A DNA stretch of 64,000 nucleotides from NCBI GenBank assembly GCA_023053575.1, contig JAKZAP010000012.1, positions 10,974,230 through 11,038,229 on the forward strand, given 5' to 3'. This stretch comes from Branchinecta lynchi. Taxonomy: Eukaryota; Arthropoda; Branchiopoda; Anostraca; Branchinectidae. The first letter of the stretch is position 1. The number at the start of each line of letters is the position of its first letter. The position numbers and the translations under genes are program-made. The notes below the pieces were generated by a model. It was not told the DNA's origin. It did no database searches and was given only the letters and a program-made list of their open reading frames with translations. Of the stretch, positions 1 to 10,639 are shown in pieces.

Positions 1-121
1 GTGCCGAAACGATGCCAATGGTTTTGAAGAAAAGGGCCTTGGGCCTTGTTTATAGTTACGCTCACCTCTTTGAAATACTGAAATTCGTCTATTCGTGGTT
101 ACTTCTATTAGCTTAGTTTTA

Positions 122-302
122 TAAATATTCTTTGAGCCTAAACTGACTTTGAAACATATATTCAAACAATATTTACAACGGATATACGTCAGCTACGATT
201 CTTCATAAAAAATATCGAAAAATATCAAAATATCAAAAATATCGAAATATCGCTGATGAAGAATCATAGCTGACGTATATCCGTTGTAAACATTGTTGAA
301 TA
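122..302. mobile_element. Fold-back element of the hammerhead-carrying family, with 13-bp TSD
   Basis: The two halves are inverted copies around an A/T-rich centre (ACGGATATACGTCAGCTACG near 179 and its complement near 265). A perfect 13-bp direct repeat TAGCTTAGTTTTA flanks it (109-121 and 303-315). Only the 3' part of the ribozyme (GAAATATCGCTGATG, near 245) remains, so this copy is inactive. Confidence 0.75.
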
Positions 303-394
303 TAGCTTAGTTTTACCTTTTTATCCCGTGACACATAATGACTACTGCCTCGGACCAGTAAGTACAGAAAATACATATATCAGGGGTAATGCCT

Positions 395-640
395 AAAAAG
401 GTATTATTTTTGTACGTTTCGAGGGGGGGGGGGGGGGGCAACCTCCTAGCCCTCCCCTGGATACGGCCCTGCTGCAATGGTAGCTCGATATGCTTCCGCT
501 GAAAGATGATTAAATCCTAGAAAGGTATTATTTTTGTACGTTTCGAGAGGGGGGGGGGGGTGAACCTCCTAACCCTGCTCTGGATACGGTCCTGCTGCAA
601 TGGTAGCTCGATATGCTTCCACTGGAAGATGTGGTCACGT
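395..640. repeat. Two tandem 125-bp units with poly-G runs (family C related)
   Basis: Each unit begins AAAGGTATTATTTTTGTACG, continues with a long G run and CCTGGATACGG-like sequence, and ends near TAGCTCGATATGCTTCC. The first unit is about 395-515, the second about 520-640. The G-run part matches the right half of family C. Confidence 0.75.
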
Positions 641-710
641 CGGAAAATACCATGGCACGAGTTGGACTTCCGGTCACGTCGTAAAATACCATGGCACGAG
701 TTGGACTTCC
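633..710. repeat. 39-bp unit repeated twice in tandem
   Basis: GGTCACGTCGGAAAATACCA...GGACTTCC occurs at 633-671 and 672-710 with one difference. Confidence 0.9.
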
Positions 711-1616
711 ATTCCCCTCTCTAGGGAGCCTTTTTAAACCCTGTTTTCAGCAACATATTAATTCCTTTATTACTACACTGCCCAACAGAATTCAGTATAC
801 CCAGCTTCTACCCCTTCTGTACCGTCTACTTCTTTTAGGATTCCAAACTACACAAATCGTGAAGGATTAACTGGCCCCGCAGAATAACTAATCCGGTATT
901 TTTCCGCGGTATATTTTTCCAATAATACGCTAGAGTGGTCAATAATGTGCATATCTCAAACCGATGCCTTATCACTGTTTTCAGTTTTGGTAGGATTTTT
1001 TGCACTTCGTAGCCCCCTCTAGACCGAAAATATTCTTTCTTTAATTGGGGCTTTACGATACCGTAAGCAAATTCTACGTCAATAGTATCCGTGCCAATTT
1101 TAAAATTGATATCAGTTCCAGCTGTGAATTAATTCACACGTGCGAATAGGGGAAACGACCACTGCGTCATCGAATATGCAAGATTGCCAAAAACTCTACT
1201 GCATATATTATCCAGGATGTTGCCAAAAGGTTTCCCATGGTTACGTTGAAGTAATCAACTGCAGTATCGCTCAATGTTCTCGCCTTGTTTTCGATTTTAC
1301 GCAGATGTCCGAGACAAGTTCCCAGCTCTTATTACCCAAATTACGAAAGCTCTTGGTCACCAAGCAGGAACCGCATAACAACTGTTTTTGATAAATGATC
1401 CTGATAAAAAATGTTGTCATTCGCAATAAAGCTAGAGGGCCAGGAGATGAAAAGATAAAGGTTCGATTGAAGAAGAGCCATAAAGCAATAAGAAGGTGAG
1501 TTGGAACCGGGTTTTGAAGGAACAGGATCGTGCCTGTCTTGACTTGCCTATAGACAGGCGTGTTTCAATTTGGCAAACATCCTAGGATTCGAATGTAAAC
1601 TAGAGTAAGTTAATCA
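711..1616. other. No gene or repeat recognised
   Basis: An 83-residue open frame at 1140-1391 lacks homology cues, splice context or composition that would support a gene. Nothing else is seen here. Confidence 0.5.
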
Positions 1617-1618
1617 TA

Positions 1619-2088
1619 CAGTAGAGGTATGCTTATGTGAACGTCTGCTCACAGTGAACGATCGCCGAAGAAAAAACTAAAATCCAAACCAGGCATTTTT
1701 TCTTAAAAACACTAGTAATAATCACTCACGCTTTTGTTGCTTTTTGATTATTCTGCTAATTCATCTATGAAAGTGACTCAACCGACACCTGGTTTGCTTT
1801 TTATAATTTGAAAACTTTGTCGCGAGGAACGCACCTTCAATGGAGAAGATGGCGGTCCGAACCGTCAGATGCCTTCAAAAGAGGAAGGACCTTTTTAATA
1901 AATTCAAAATCAAAGAAAGCTAATTGAATATCTGCTTCAAGTTTGTGCCAGGATAACCCTGAACTAGTTGGCTGTTTGCTGATGTCAAGTTTGTAATTTT
2001 TCTTTTCCATTTTACTTTTTTATATGCAAGTAATTAAGCAAAGGTAGTGGAACAGTTAAAAAAGTGTTTAATAAGCATACCTCTACTG
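1619..2088. mobile_element. TA-flanked MITE (Tc1/mariner-like), 470 bp
   Basis: The inverted ends read CAGTAGAGGTATGCTTATG and the complement, with TA directly outside both ends (1617-1618 and 2089-2090). Two shorter relatives lie at 43603 and 49189. TA target duplication plus CAGT-type ends fits the Tc1/mariner superfamily. There is no transposase, so it is non-autonomous. Confidence 0.75.
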
Positions 2089-2099
2089 TACACAGAAGC

Positions 2100-2347
2100 A
2101 AGGCCGTATCCAGGGGGGGGGTTAGTAGGTTGACCCCCCCCCCCCCCCCCCAAAAAAAAAACATGCAAATATACTCATTTTTATAGGCTTTTTCCTCTGA
2201 TTTATGTCTTTTTGGTACAAAAAAGTACCAAAAAGACATAAATCAGAGGAAAAAGCCTATAAAAATGAGTATATTTGCATGTTTTTGTCCGACCGGCAGG
2301 CAACCCCCCCCCCCCGCAACCCGAAATAAATTCCTGGATACGGGCCT
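2100..2347. mobile_element. Family C poly-G fold-back MITE, palindromic copy
   Basis: Bounded by AGGCCGTATCCAGGGG and CCTGGATACGGGCCT. The centre (2157-2286) is a perfect palindrome with 62-base arms around AAAAAA. Poly-C and poly-G runs flank the arms. Confidence 0.8.
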
Positions 2348-3531
2348 GCACAGAAGTAAGGAGTTCAGTTTATTTCGTTTCGGGGCGTGACTGTGACAAC
2401 TTCATCATTATTTACTCATTGCGAATAATTTCTGGAAATACCTGAGTCAAATACGTCATATTTCACGTGTCGTTACAAATTCAAACTCTTTTCTACAGAA
2501 CGGAAATACAAATGAAAGGAGACAGTGACAAATTCATAGGGATGAACTATTACGTGCTGATATTAAAAATCACAGATTTTACATTGCTAATTATTCAATG
2601 AAAATTAATTATACTAAAGGAAGGGAATTAATCAATCCCGTCGTCACCAAACCGCAGCCAGGCACGGTTGCCACATGTTGCACGATAGTGTGAATTGTCA
2701 CTTTTTCTGTTTTTGTCGCTCTTGTCCTATGTATGACATACAATTCACTTTATTTCATAAAATGGCCAGATATGTAATTTTTGCGGCAGTGGTTCCGACC
2801 AAACGTTACCATTTTACGTGTTTTCATTAAAATAAAATTCAGATGTGTCATTTTTCAGCAGTGGTTCCAACTGAATTGACCATTTCAAGTGTTTTCATGA
2901 AAATAGAACTTCACTCCAAATTCACTCTGTTTTCCTTTTACGTCGCAACCCCGCATCCTGGTGGGGGCACAGGAGTTAGACGTAGTAAACTTGAGAAAGT
3001 GAACGTCTGTGCATTTTTTTAGAGTTTATGGTATTTTCATGGGACAAAAAGATTATCGGTATGAGACGATAAAAACAGCAAAGCAGAATTTGCTTTGAGT
3101 AGAAACAGTGTATCCTAAGGCCCTCTTAAACCCGTTTGCACCAAACTTCGCCAACGCTATTTTGTATCCAAATCACAGGTTTTGATCCAATAACTCAAAA
3201 CCCTAGTATACCCAAAGCTTTTAGTTGAGAACCAGACACAATGTTCTAACTCAGGAAACAAAAGTTGTAGTGGGAAGCTTAAGTAAACCAAGCCCGACAA
3301 AAAGCTCTAAGAATCTGTTTGTGGTATTGGAACTTATGCACATTGCCTGAATTAAAAAGAACAAAAAAAAAAACTCTGGTACACACTCTGCTGATCAGTT
3401 TTACAAAAAAAAACGGAGCTATAGCCCAAAAGAGGAACCGGGCTTAAGCAGGCTATTCAATTTCCCATGGTGGTATTTCCAGGTCTCATCGCGTGAATTT
3501 TTTAAACATCAGTAATTACCTTAAGGGTACT
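2348..3531. other. Unassigned sequence with a short internal repeat
   Basis: Two related stretches near 2745-2830 and 2830-2920 (CATTTTTCAGCAGTGGTTCC type) suggest a degenerate 80-bp tandem repeat. No gene is seen. Confidence 0.4.
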
Positions 3532-3539
3532 GTACTTAC

Positions 3540-3617
3540 CTTTGTCGCATCCGTGTACGGAGTAGATGAGGTAATCGGCACGGACATTGATCCAAATAAT
3601 ACAGGCTTAGCATCCAT
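3540..3617 (-). CDS. Possible first coding exon of an unidentified gene
   Basis: An ATG in strong context (GAAATGG) opens 26 codons beginning MDAKPVLFGS, ending in phase 0 at a perfect donor GTAAGTA (3539-3533). An in-frame stop lies immediately upstream, as expected for a 5' untranslated region. The stretch lies in one of the few parts of the window with no obvious repeat. The peptide was not recognised and no second exon was found in 1-3500. It may be chance. Confidence 0.2.
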
Positions 3618-5050
3618 TTCCTAACTGAATATATAGACTTTTAGTCAACGTATCATGAGTCTTCCAGCACTGAACTTTCGTATCTATGTAAATTGTTTGA
3701 AACTCAACGTTAGCAGAGAATTTATCGACTCTCGACGTCCGCTGGTCGGATCCGCCCCGACCAATCAGCAATCTCCTCTCTCATTTCCTTAAAAAAGATC
3801 GTGCACCTAACTAAAATTTCCCGTTCCCGCATGGTTAAAATTCGCGTTAGGTGTGAAGACACATACAAAACCAGTTTGGAACTGCCGATATAGCATGGCC
3901 TGGGGGAGTGGATGTTTCAAGGGTTTAAAAAACGTCTGTTTATAACACACCAAGATCGTAAAACTTGGACCCAAAAGGGCAACTTTTAAATTAAAAGGCA
4001 AAATTCAAGGTACCACCTATGTTCTGGAATGCCGAATAACATCAGCCATAGATCTTTTTCGTTTCGGCTGACATTCAGATGAGATTCGAAAACGGATAAG
4101 GGCCCGACTCATTTCGAGCCGTTGGTTATTCCTTCATTAATTCTCTTATGATTATAAAGCAGGAGCTCACTAAAGGGCTATAAACACTGAACTAGGGGCA
4201 CTGATTTGGAACTGATTTATTTTAAAATAAATAGGCTCTGCATTTTGTATAAGCCAGGAAGGAATTCGTTTACAGACTGAAATTCATTAAGCAGCGGCAA
4301 AAAATGCGTCCGAGACCCAAGATTCTACAATAGATATGGGTTTGTAATTGTTTAAGCATACGATATTACCTGGACTGACGACATAGGGTATGAATCCAAC
4401 TAGGCTAATGTAAAGAAATAGGAACTAAGGAATAACACTTCCGAACTCGAGTGTTTCATGCACAAAATTACCAAAGATGCAATCAATCTTGGTGATTTAG
4501 TTCGTAGGATACCAAGAACATGCCCGCCATTCTCAACAAAAATGAACCCCTCTAATGCGACAGATTTTTGCATCTGAAGAGGAAATTGTCCAGACCATCT
4601 GTATCAACGTGGCATCGTCAGGCCCGTCAGGGGAGAAATCTGTTGTTCATACAACGACAAAAGTAAACTTAAAAGCCGACATTACTTAGCACCAATATGT
4701 TGAAATATATGTCTTCTTTCTGAGTGACAATTTTTTATTATTTTTAAGCGGATCGTGGTTTCATATCGGTAGAAATACGTGGATGTAATACTGTAATTAA
4801 ATTAATTGATTTCAGCATTACGAAATAAAGATACACTAAGCCATCATGCTGATTATATCAAAATGTGTCTCAACATGCAAGTTGATCCGTAATCCCTATT
4901 CCCGAATTGGCGAGTGGAAAATAAATCTCTTACGTCTCGCGGCTTACCGTTTTTGAAGTGTGAGAAAATTTGTCCATTAAACCATTACTTTTCTAAGTTT
5001 CAAGAAATCAAGACCCGAGAGGTTGCCCACTCCCCGGCACCTTTTGCACA
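3618..5050. other. No feature recognised
   Basis: Short open frames only, no splice-bounded coding block and no clear repeat. Confidence 0.5.
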
Positions 5051-5254
5051 CACCAGCACCGGACTAAACCAGCGGTGCCACCATTGGTACCGGTTCTAAC
5101 ACGTGACAGCCCATGCAGGCACCAGGCACTTGCTGTACACTAAAATCGAGAGTGGCCAATCCCTCGTCAAGACTGTCAACTGATTTAGACGTCTTCGTTC
5201 CTTTGCGAAAAGTACTTTATCCCGAAAAGAATTTGTGAGCGAAAAATGCTGTAG

Positions 5255-5590
5255 TCCTCACCCTTACGTCCGTGCGACCTCCATGACTACCCTTGTACCG
5301 GTCAGGAGGGACGAACATAGATTAGCTGCGTTCTTTGTCACGGGAGTTCTCACCGGTGGTCTCCGGTTATTCTTATAAGGCGTTTTTCCATCCACCGGTG
5401 ACCACTCACCAGTCTTATAACCCGCTTTTGAACTAACCGGTGTCCGGTTTGATCTCACCGGTGCGGACTAACCAGAACCTGCTTGGGGGCCCGGCTTTAC
5501 CGAGAAGTTAGCAACTTTTCGTCAACATTTGCACTCATCGGTGACTACCCACCGGTGAACCAAAAAACACGTTACAAGAGAAGAACCGGA
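5255..5590. repeat. Inverted-repeat region rich in ACCGGT
   Basis: ACCGGTG and CACCGGT motifs recur about ten times in both orientations (5296, 5350, 5395, 5440, 5458, 5550). The whole could fold back on itself, as in a degenerate MITE. Confidence 0.5.
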
Positions 5591-6531
5591 CACCGGGGAT
5601 AAAACACCAGAGACAGCTCGGAGTGCAACGAGCGTAGCTATTGTACAAGAACTGATCTAGGCTATTTCGAGGGGTTTTAGCTCCAAAAGTTTTGTACGCC
5701 AGCCGGGACCTCACTGGTCGCGAAGTCTGGGTGAGCGGAGAAGAGAGGAGTAGGGCGAATGTCAAGCTTAAAATTTGAAAGTGAAATGGGCAAACAAAAA
5801 TCCGCACCCAATGAGACTATGACAGTAGATCCTGGTACGGGATTTCTAACCCGCGACTTTAAGCTTTAACCGCTGGTCAGGGTTGCCAGGGGCTCGACTC
5901 ACTAAGTGTCAAAATTCCTGGCAAAAAGGTGTTTTTTCACACCTCCAAATTTGTTTGCGAAATGCGCAAAATACGAACAGTTGGTAATTATTCTGAATTT
6001 ATAAGAACATTTTTCAAAACATTTCTTAATCACAGTTCTTTAACAAATTTAATCAGATATTAGCTTTAAATATGGCTTCAAACTGCTTTTGGGTCCTAAA
6101 TTAAAGTAAAGTAGGCTACATGTCTTTTGGGGCGATAATTAGTAACTTTAATAGAGTAAATAAAAAGGTGCTTTTTCTGACCTAAAAGGTGTCAAAAAAC
6201 ACTAAACTGGCCCAGCAAGTCGCTTGTGAACAAATATAAGGTTTACAGCCAAACTGACCATTTCTAGTGCAAGTAACAAAGACGGGATTTTCGGGGTTTT
6301 TGTTGATCAGTTAATTATGTCTCTAAGATATTATAAGCGACGGATCGAGATAAGTTCTAATATTTCCGGTCTTCAACAAACCACACCACTACAATCGTCA
6401 GATAGAATCGGGCTTCAGGAATTTGATCGAGGTAAGTTTGTCGAAGCAGTTAACTTTTACGTAAAAATCGAGGAGATATTCAATCCCTAAACCGGTGTAC
6501 ACCGGGTGTCGGTGCCGGGAATGCCGGAAGC
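5591..6531. other. No feature recognised
   Basis: There is a short internal echo of AAAAAGGTG...CAC near 5925 and 6165-6200; otherwise nothing is supported. Confidence 0.45.
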
Positions 6532-6696
6532 AGGCCCGTATACAGGAATTTATTTCGGGGGGTTCCCTGCGGGTCGGACAAAAAAGAACAAAAAAGACAT
6601 AAATCAGAGGGAAAAGCCTATACAAATGATTATTTTTGTAGGTTTCGGGGGGGGGGAGGGGTCAGCCCCCTACCCCCCCCCCTAAATACGGCCTTG
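6532..6696 (+). mobile_element. Family C poly-G MITE (typical copy)
   Basis: A 165-bp copy in the standard order: AGGCCCGTATACAGGAATTT, poly-G, GTCGGACAAAAAAG, ATAAATCAGAGG, AAAAGCCTATA, ATGATTATTTTTGTAGG, poly-G, poly-C, ATACGGCCTTG. The ends are inverted with respect to each other. Confidence 0.8.
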
Positions 6697-7358
6697 GCCG
6701 GAAGGTACCTTCCAATTGAATAGTCAGTGTTCCAAACTCACAAAGTTTAGTAAAGGTGCACGAAAGAAAAGTGTATAAAAAGTAAACTTTTTTCATCAAG
6801 AGAAGAGATACAGTGATTACAAAAACTTGAAAAGTAACTAGCCTACAGCTACTAGGAGCTCAAGAGCGAGAATGCTCAATCTATTTTATGTGAAGAAAAG
6901 GAACACATTTACTGTGTATTTTGAGAAGAAAAAAACTGCTGTAAAATCCTAGAGATTGATGAAGCTACTTGTGTATTAACAAGAAAAAAACACTTGTTAT
7001 AAGGCGACTGAGAATAGTATCGGGCGATATCCGATATCGATAACGATATGTCGGACCAAAGTTCGATATCGAAATCGAAACGTAAATATCGACACCGAAA
7101 ATGATATTTTGTTCATGTTATAATTACTGTGAATAATCTGAAATAACTAAATCTTATACCGGCACCTGCTGGCAGTATTAAATAGGATGGTACCTCCCGG
7201 CACCCGGTAGGTTTCGGGGGGGAGGGGGGTCAACCCCCTACTCCCCCTCCCTAGATACGGCTTTGGTCGGAAGGTACCTTCCAACTTAATAGTCAGTGTT
7301 CCAAACTCACAAAGTTTAATAAAAGTGCATGAAAGAAAAGTGTATAAAAAGTAAACTT
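6639..7358. repeat. Pair of direct 150-bp repeats extending past family C
   Basis: 6639-6790 and 7208-7358 match closely, including about 95 bases outside family C (GGAAGGTACCTTCCAA ... GTATAAAAAGTAAACTT). This is a local direct duplication, or two parts of a larger repeat. A stretch at 7011-7110 between them is rich in GATATCG. Confidence 0.75.
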
Positions 7359-7970
7359 GGGGTGTAGACGGGTTTTGAAAGATCTTCTCTTTGAAGAACA
7401 ATCTTTTTTATCAGAGTTGAGGTCAAGGTTCATTCTTTATTCCTTGTTCATTCGAGACTTTCCCGAATTTCTTCTTTTCAACGTAGTTGTTGAGTATTGT
7501 TATGCAGTCAATCGGTTATAATACTTTGTTGACGCTAGACAGCGTCATATTACTTGATTTACAAAAAATCACTTTAGAGAGGTTAAAACTAACAAAAGTG
7601 GGAAGGTTGCGGAAGGTGCCGGAAGGTGTCTTGGTAAAAATGACCCTTTCAGACTTTCATCGTTTTCTCTGTGAGTTAGTCACGTACTATTAGCATTATA
7701 CGATAATAATCCTCGAAAGCGAAACCCGTTCGGGATGGAAGTAGATACAACTAGGTTCGCAGAGTAGGGATCTGTCATTCTTACTGACATCGCGACAACG
7801 AGAAAACATAATTTCGTCTTAAAGAAGTAAAATACAATCGAGCCTTCTTAAATTTTTTCAGTGCAAACGTATGTGTAATTTCCAGTACTGACAGTCATCT
7901 CTATCTAGCGGTCGATGTTCACATTACTTATTCAAATTATTTGCATAGTGGCCTCAACAGGGTTACCCTT
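7359..7970. other. No feature recognised
   Basis: Short GGAAGGTGCC repeats near 7600-7635; no gene is supported. Confidence 0.45.
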
Positions 7971-7979
7971 GGTTCACAC

Positions 7980-8140
7980 CCAGGGTTGGTCACCAAAAGT
8001 AACCCAATGTAACCTAATGTAACCCAATGTAACCCAATGCAATGTAACCCAATGCAACCAAAAGTAACCCAAAGTCACCCTGAGTAACCCAAAGTATCCT
8101 GAAGTAACTCGTACACCCTGGTTCTTGGTGACCAACCTTG
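7980..8140. mobile_element. Small TIR element filled with GTAACCCAAT repeats
   Basis: The ends are inverted (CCAGGGTTGGTCACCAA and TTGGTGACCAACCTTG). The body is about ten imperfect copies of GTAACCCAAT. GGTTCACAC occurs directly outside both ends (7971-7979 and 8141-8149), consistent with a 9-bp target duplication. Confidence 0.65.
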
Positions 8141-8672
8141 GGTTCACACTGCTGCTTCATATGCGACACGATTCTTTTGTTGATGTTCCGACGTGCGACA
8201 GAATCCCATGGACTTTCCCACTACCACGCAAACGCAAATGGAAAACGAAATTTTTCGTCGAGATTATTCTGCAAAAGGACAAAGAAACCTTTGGGGAAAC
8301 AACCGGAAACAACCTCTGAAGATGCTGGGAGATTACCAATCTGAATACCACCCAGCATTAGGAAATTTTCAGTCAGACCCCCTATGTCATCTTGTTGAAA
8401 ACAGGTTAATACAAGTCTATTCAGAAGATAATTTGCAGACAGCCATCTTAGGATTTCAGTCAGATAAAGGTAGAGCAATTTCTATCTTGAAAATTAACTA
8501 GTCTTTGCTTTCCCTCAAGAATCGCATGCGTTATTTTCGGATCAGTTGAAATATTTCAACACATCCGACATTGCGACAAAACGCAAGGTTTTGCGTTGCT
8601 TGCGAGGTCGCACGATTTATGTCGTATGTCGCATGACGCAGAATTTTGCGCGAAATCGCAGCAGTGTGAACC
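8141..8672. mobile_element. MITE-like element with GGTTCACACTGCTGC inverted ends
   Basis: The 15-bp ends at 8141-8155 and 8658-8672 are perfect inverted copies. The interior includes overlapping open frames, the longest 102 codons (8193-8501, plus), none recognised. GCGAC/GTCGC motifs recur near the right end. Confidence 0.6.
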
Positions 8673-9035
8673 AGGAGTTAAATCCGAGGTTTCATCCGGC
8701 GCTGAGATATAGCAGAATGTCAGTAATTGACAATGTATAAGATTTATGGCCAGTTTAAATCTTCGGAATATTTGCGCGCTTCTGAATGTGAACCAGTCAC
8801 GGACAGTCGCTAGCACTCTTTAGCAAAAGGCTACGCGATTTAGCAAGCCACAGTGAAATCACATTCTGATTTGCTTACGATGGGCTAATGCCAAGAAACC
8901 CGTCTTTCATGTCAATTTCTTATAGACCCATTTCTGCCGACAAAGATCGAAGCTGATTTTCTTGTCAAAAATGTTCGGCCTAATTGCATAGTGCCCTATT
9001 TGCATGATGTATTACTAGCAGAACGCAAAATATCC

Positions 9036-9116
9036 TCAGGCGGGATTTGAACTCGCAATCTCCGGCTTCGACCCTTGCAGCATTAGGGCCCTCAACTGTC
9101 TGCTAGGCTCTAACAC
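9036..9116 (-). ncRNA. tRNA-like sequence (SINE head or tRNA relic)
   Basis: On the minus strand a B box GAGTTCAAATCCC is followed by GCCTGAGGA and ATTTTG, and an A-box-like TTAGAGCCTAGCAGAC lies about 60 bases before. The cloverleaf is poor. The 3' part resembles the tRNA-like sequence at 25652-25727, which suggests a shared SINE family. Confidence 0.3.
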
Positions 9117-9314
9117 TGTGATGTTAAACTTCAAAATTTAATTCAAGATTCTTTCAGGTTTATTTGTCACGGTTAGGGTCCCTGGTACGAATTCCATCTT
9201 CACATGAAAAACCAACAAGTTTAAAGCACTGGGTAATAAAAAAAGTGGTGGTTCAGTTCACGGAAGCAGTTCAATCCAGCGTAGCCTTATGAGATACGGG
9301 CCTGCCCAGGGGGC

Positions 9315-9634
9315 AGGCCCGTATCCAGAAATTTATTTCGGGGGGGTTTCTATTGTATTTACCACATTCACACAGCAACGCAAAACTATCCGTGTGGCCG
9401 TGCCGATAGTATGGTACTTATATGCTCGTCGCATTGAAATCTCTACACGAGGATTTACTGGCTGAGGCCTGTTTGAGCTCAAGGGGGGGGGGGGGGTTGC
9501 CTGCGGATCGGACAAAAAAGTACAGACAAAAATAAATCAGAGGAAAAAGACTATAAAAATGAGTATTTTTGTATGTTTCGGGGGGGGGGGGGGGGTCAAC
9601 CCCCTACCCCCCCCCCCCCCGGATACGGCCTTGC
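9315..9634 (+). mobile_element. Family C poly-G MITE with internal insertion
   Basis: The ends match family C (AGGCCCGTATCCAG and GGATACGGCCTTG), but about 140 bases at 9350-9490 are foreign to the other copies. Two long G runs and a 14-base C run are present. Confidence 0.75.
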
Positions 9635-10295
9635 CAGGGGGTAACGTGAACTGTTGGTAACTTGACAACGTCTGAGAGAGAGAAATCGGTATATTCAGAA
9701 ATTGTCGTAGCAAAACTAATTTCTTTCGATACGATCAGTTAATGATCAGTTGGCCAGATCATAGGACCTTTGTTTTTCACCTATCTATCAAGCCAGAGAT
9801 CCCTTGACTTCGGTTGAGCTATATGCACCTGGTGATTACGCGGAAAATCACAACATCTGCAAATACCGGTCGGCATCGTAGCTACTTTTGTCGAGAAGGC
9901 AGCTGAACCGCCTTAAATAGAAAACTACAGAAAAGAAACTGGTCGTCTAGATAGTAGCGCCCTGTGTACATAAACTTAATATATATAATTCAGTCAGATG
10001 TTCACTACTCTATAAGGTCAAATGCCAGCATTTGTGCACAGTATTTACGCAGTGAAGATCCCAGATTTAGTAAAACCACTACCCGAAAATAATTAAAGTT
10101 AAACCGAAAGGGCTGGGATACGACAGTAGTTATCCATCGTCTATTCACTTAAATAGGCTTGAAGGCCCGATGAAAATGCGTTACTTCGCTGTTCAAATAA
10201 TCGATCTTATCAAGCGAACTTATTGTTACGGACTCGGACTCGCACCTCTACGTCGTCGTCCCTCTGTGCTTAAACTAAATTTTCAGTCCTCAGGC
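9635..10295. other. No feature recognised
   Basis: No coding block, repeat or RNA gene could be supported here. Confidence 0.5.
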
Positions 10296-10470
10296 CAAGG
10301 CCGTATCCAAGGGGGGTTAGGGGGTTGAATCCCCCCCCCCCCGGAGCATACAAAAATAATGATTTTTGTAGGCTTTTCCCTCTGATCTGTGTGTTTTTTG
10401 CACTGTTTTGTCCGATCAGCAGGCAACCCCCCCCCCCCAACAAAAAAATTCCTTGATACGCCTCAGGCCC
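10296..10470 (-). mobile_element. Family C poly-G MITE, minus orientation
   Basis: It reads as the reverse complement of the typical copy: CAAGGCCGTATCCAAGG, poly-G/C, AAAATAATGATTTTTGTAGG and a degenerate right end CCTTGATACG. Confidence 0.75.
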
Positions 10471-10639
10471 CCTCATCTCTCGCCTTAATATATCTCAGAC
10501 GCGATCTTAGAGCTTCCCTCTGATGAGTTTTGAAATCCACGCTTTTGCTGACATTCAAATTTGCCGCGGCTGGATGAGTTTTGACTTGCCCTGCAATCAG
10601 CGCATATTCTGAACGTCACTACTACAGCTCGAGACGAAA

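Noticed and set aside
3630..3640. TATATAT as a TATA box for the possible exon at 3540
   Set aside because: It lies only about 12 bases before the start codon, too close for a promoter of that exon.
7995..8110. Telomere-like TAACCC words
   Set aside because: The period is ten bases, the array is short, internal and framed by inverted repeats; not a telomere.
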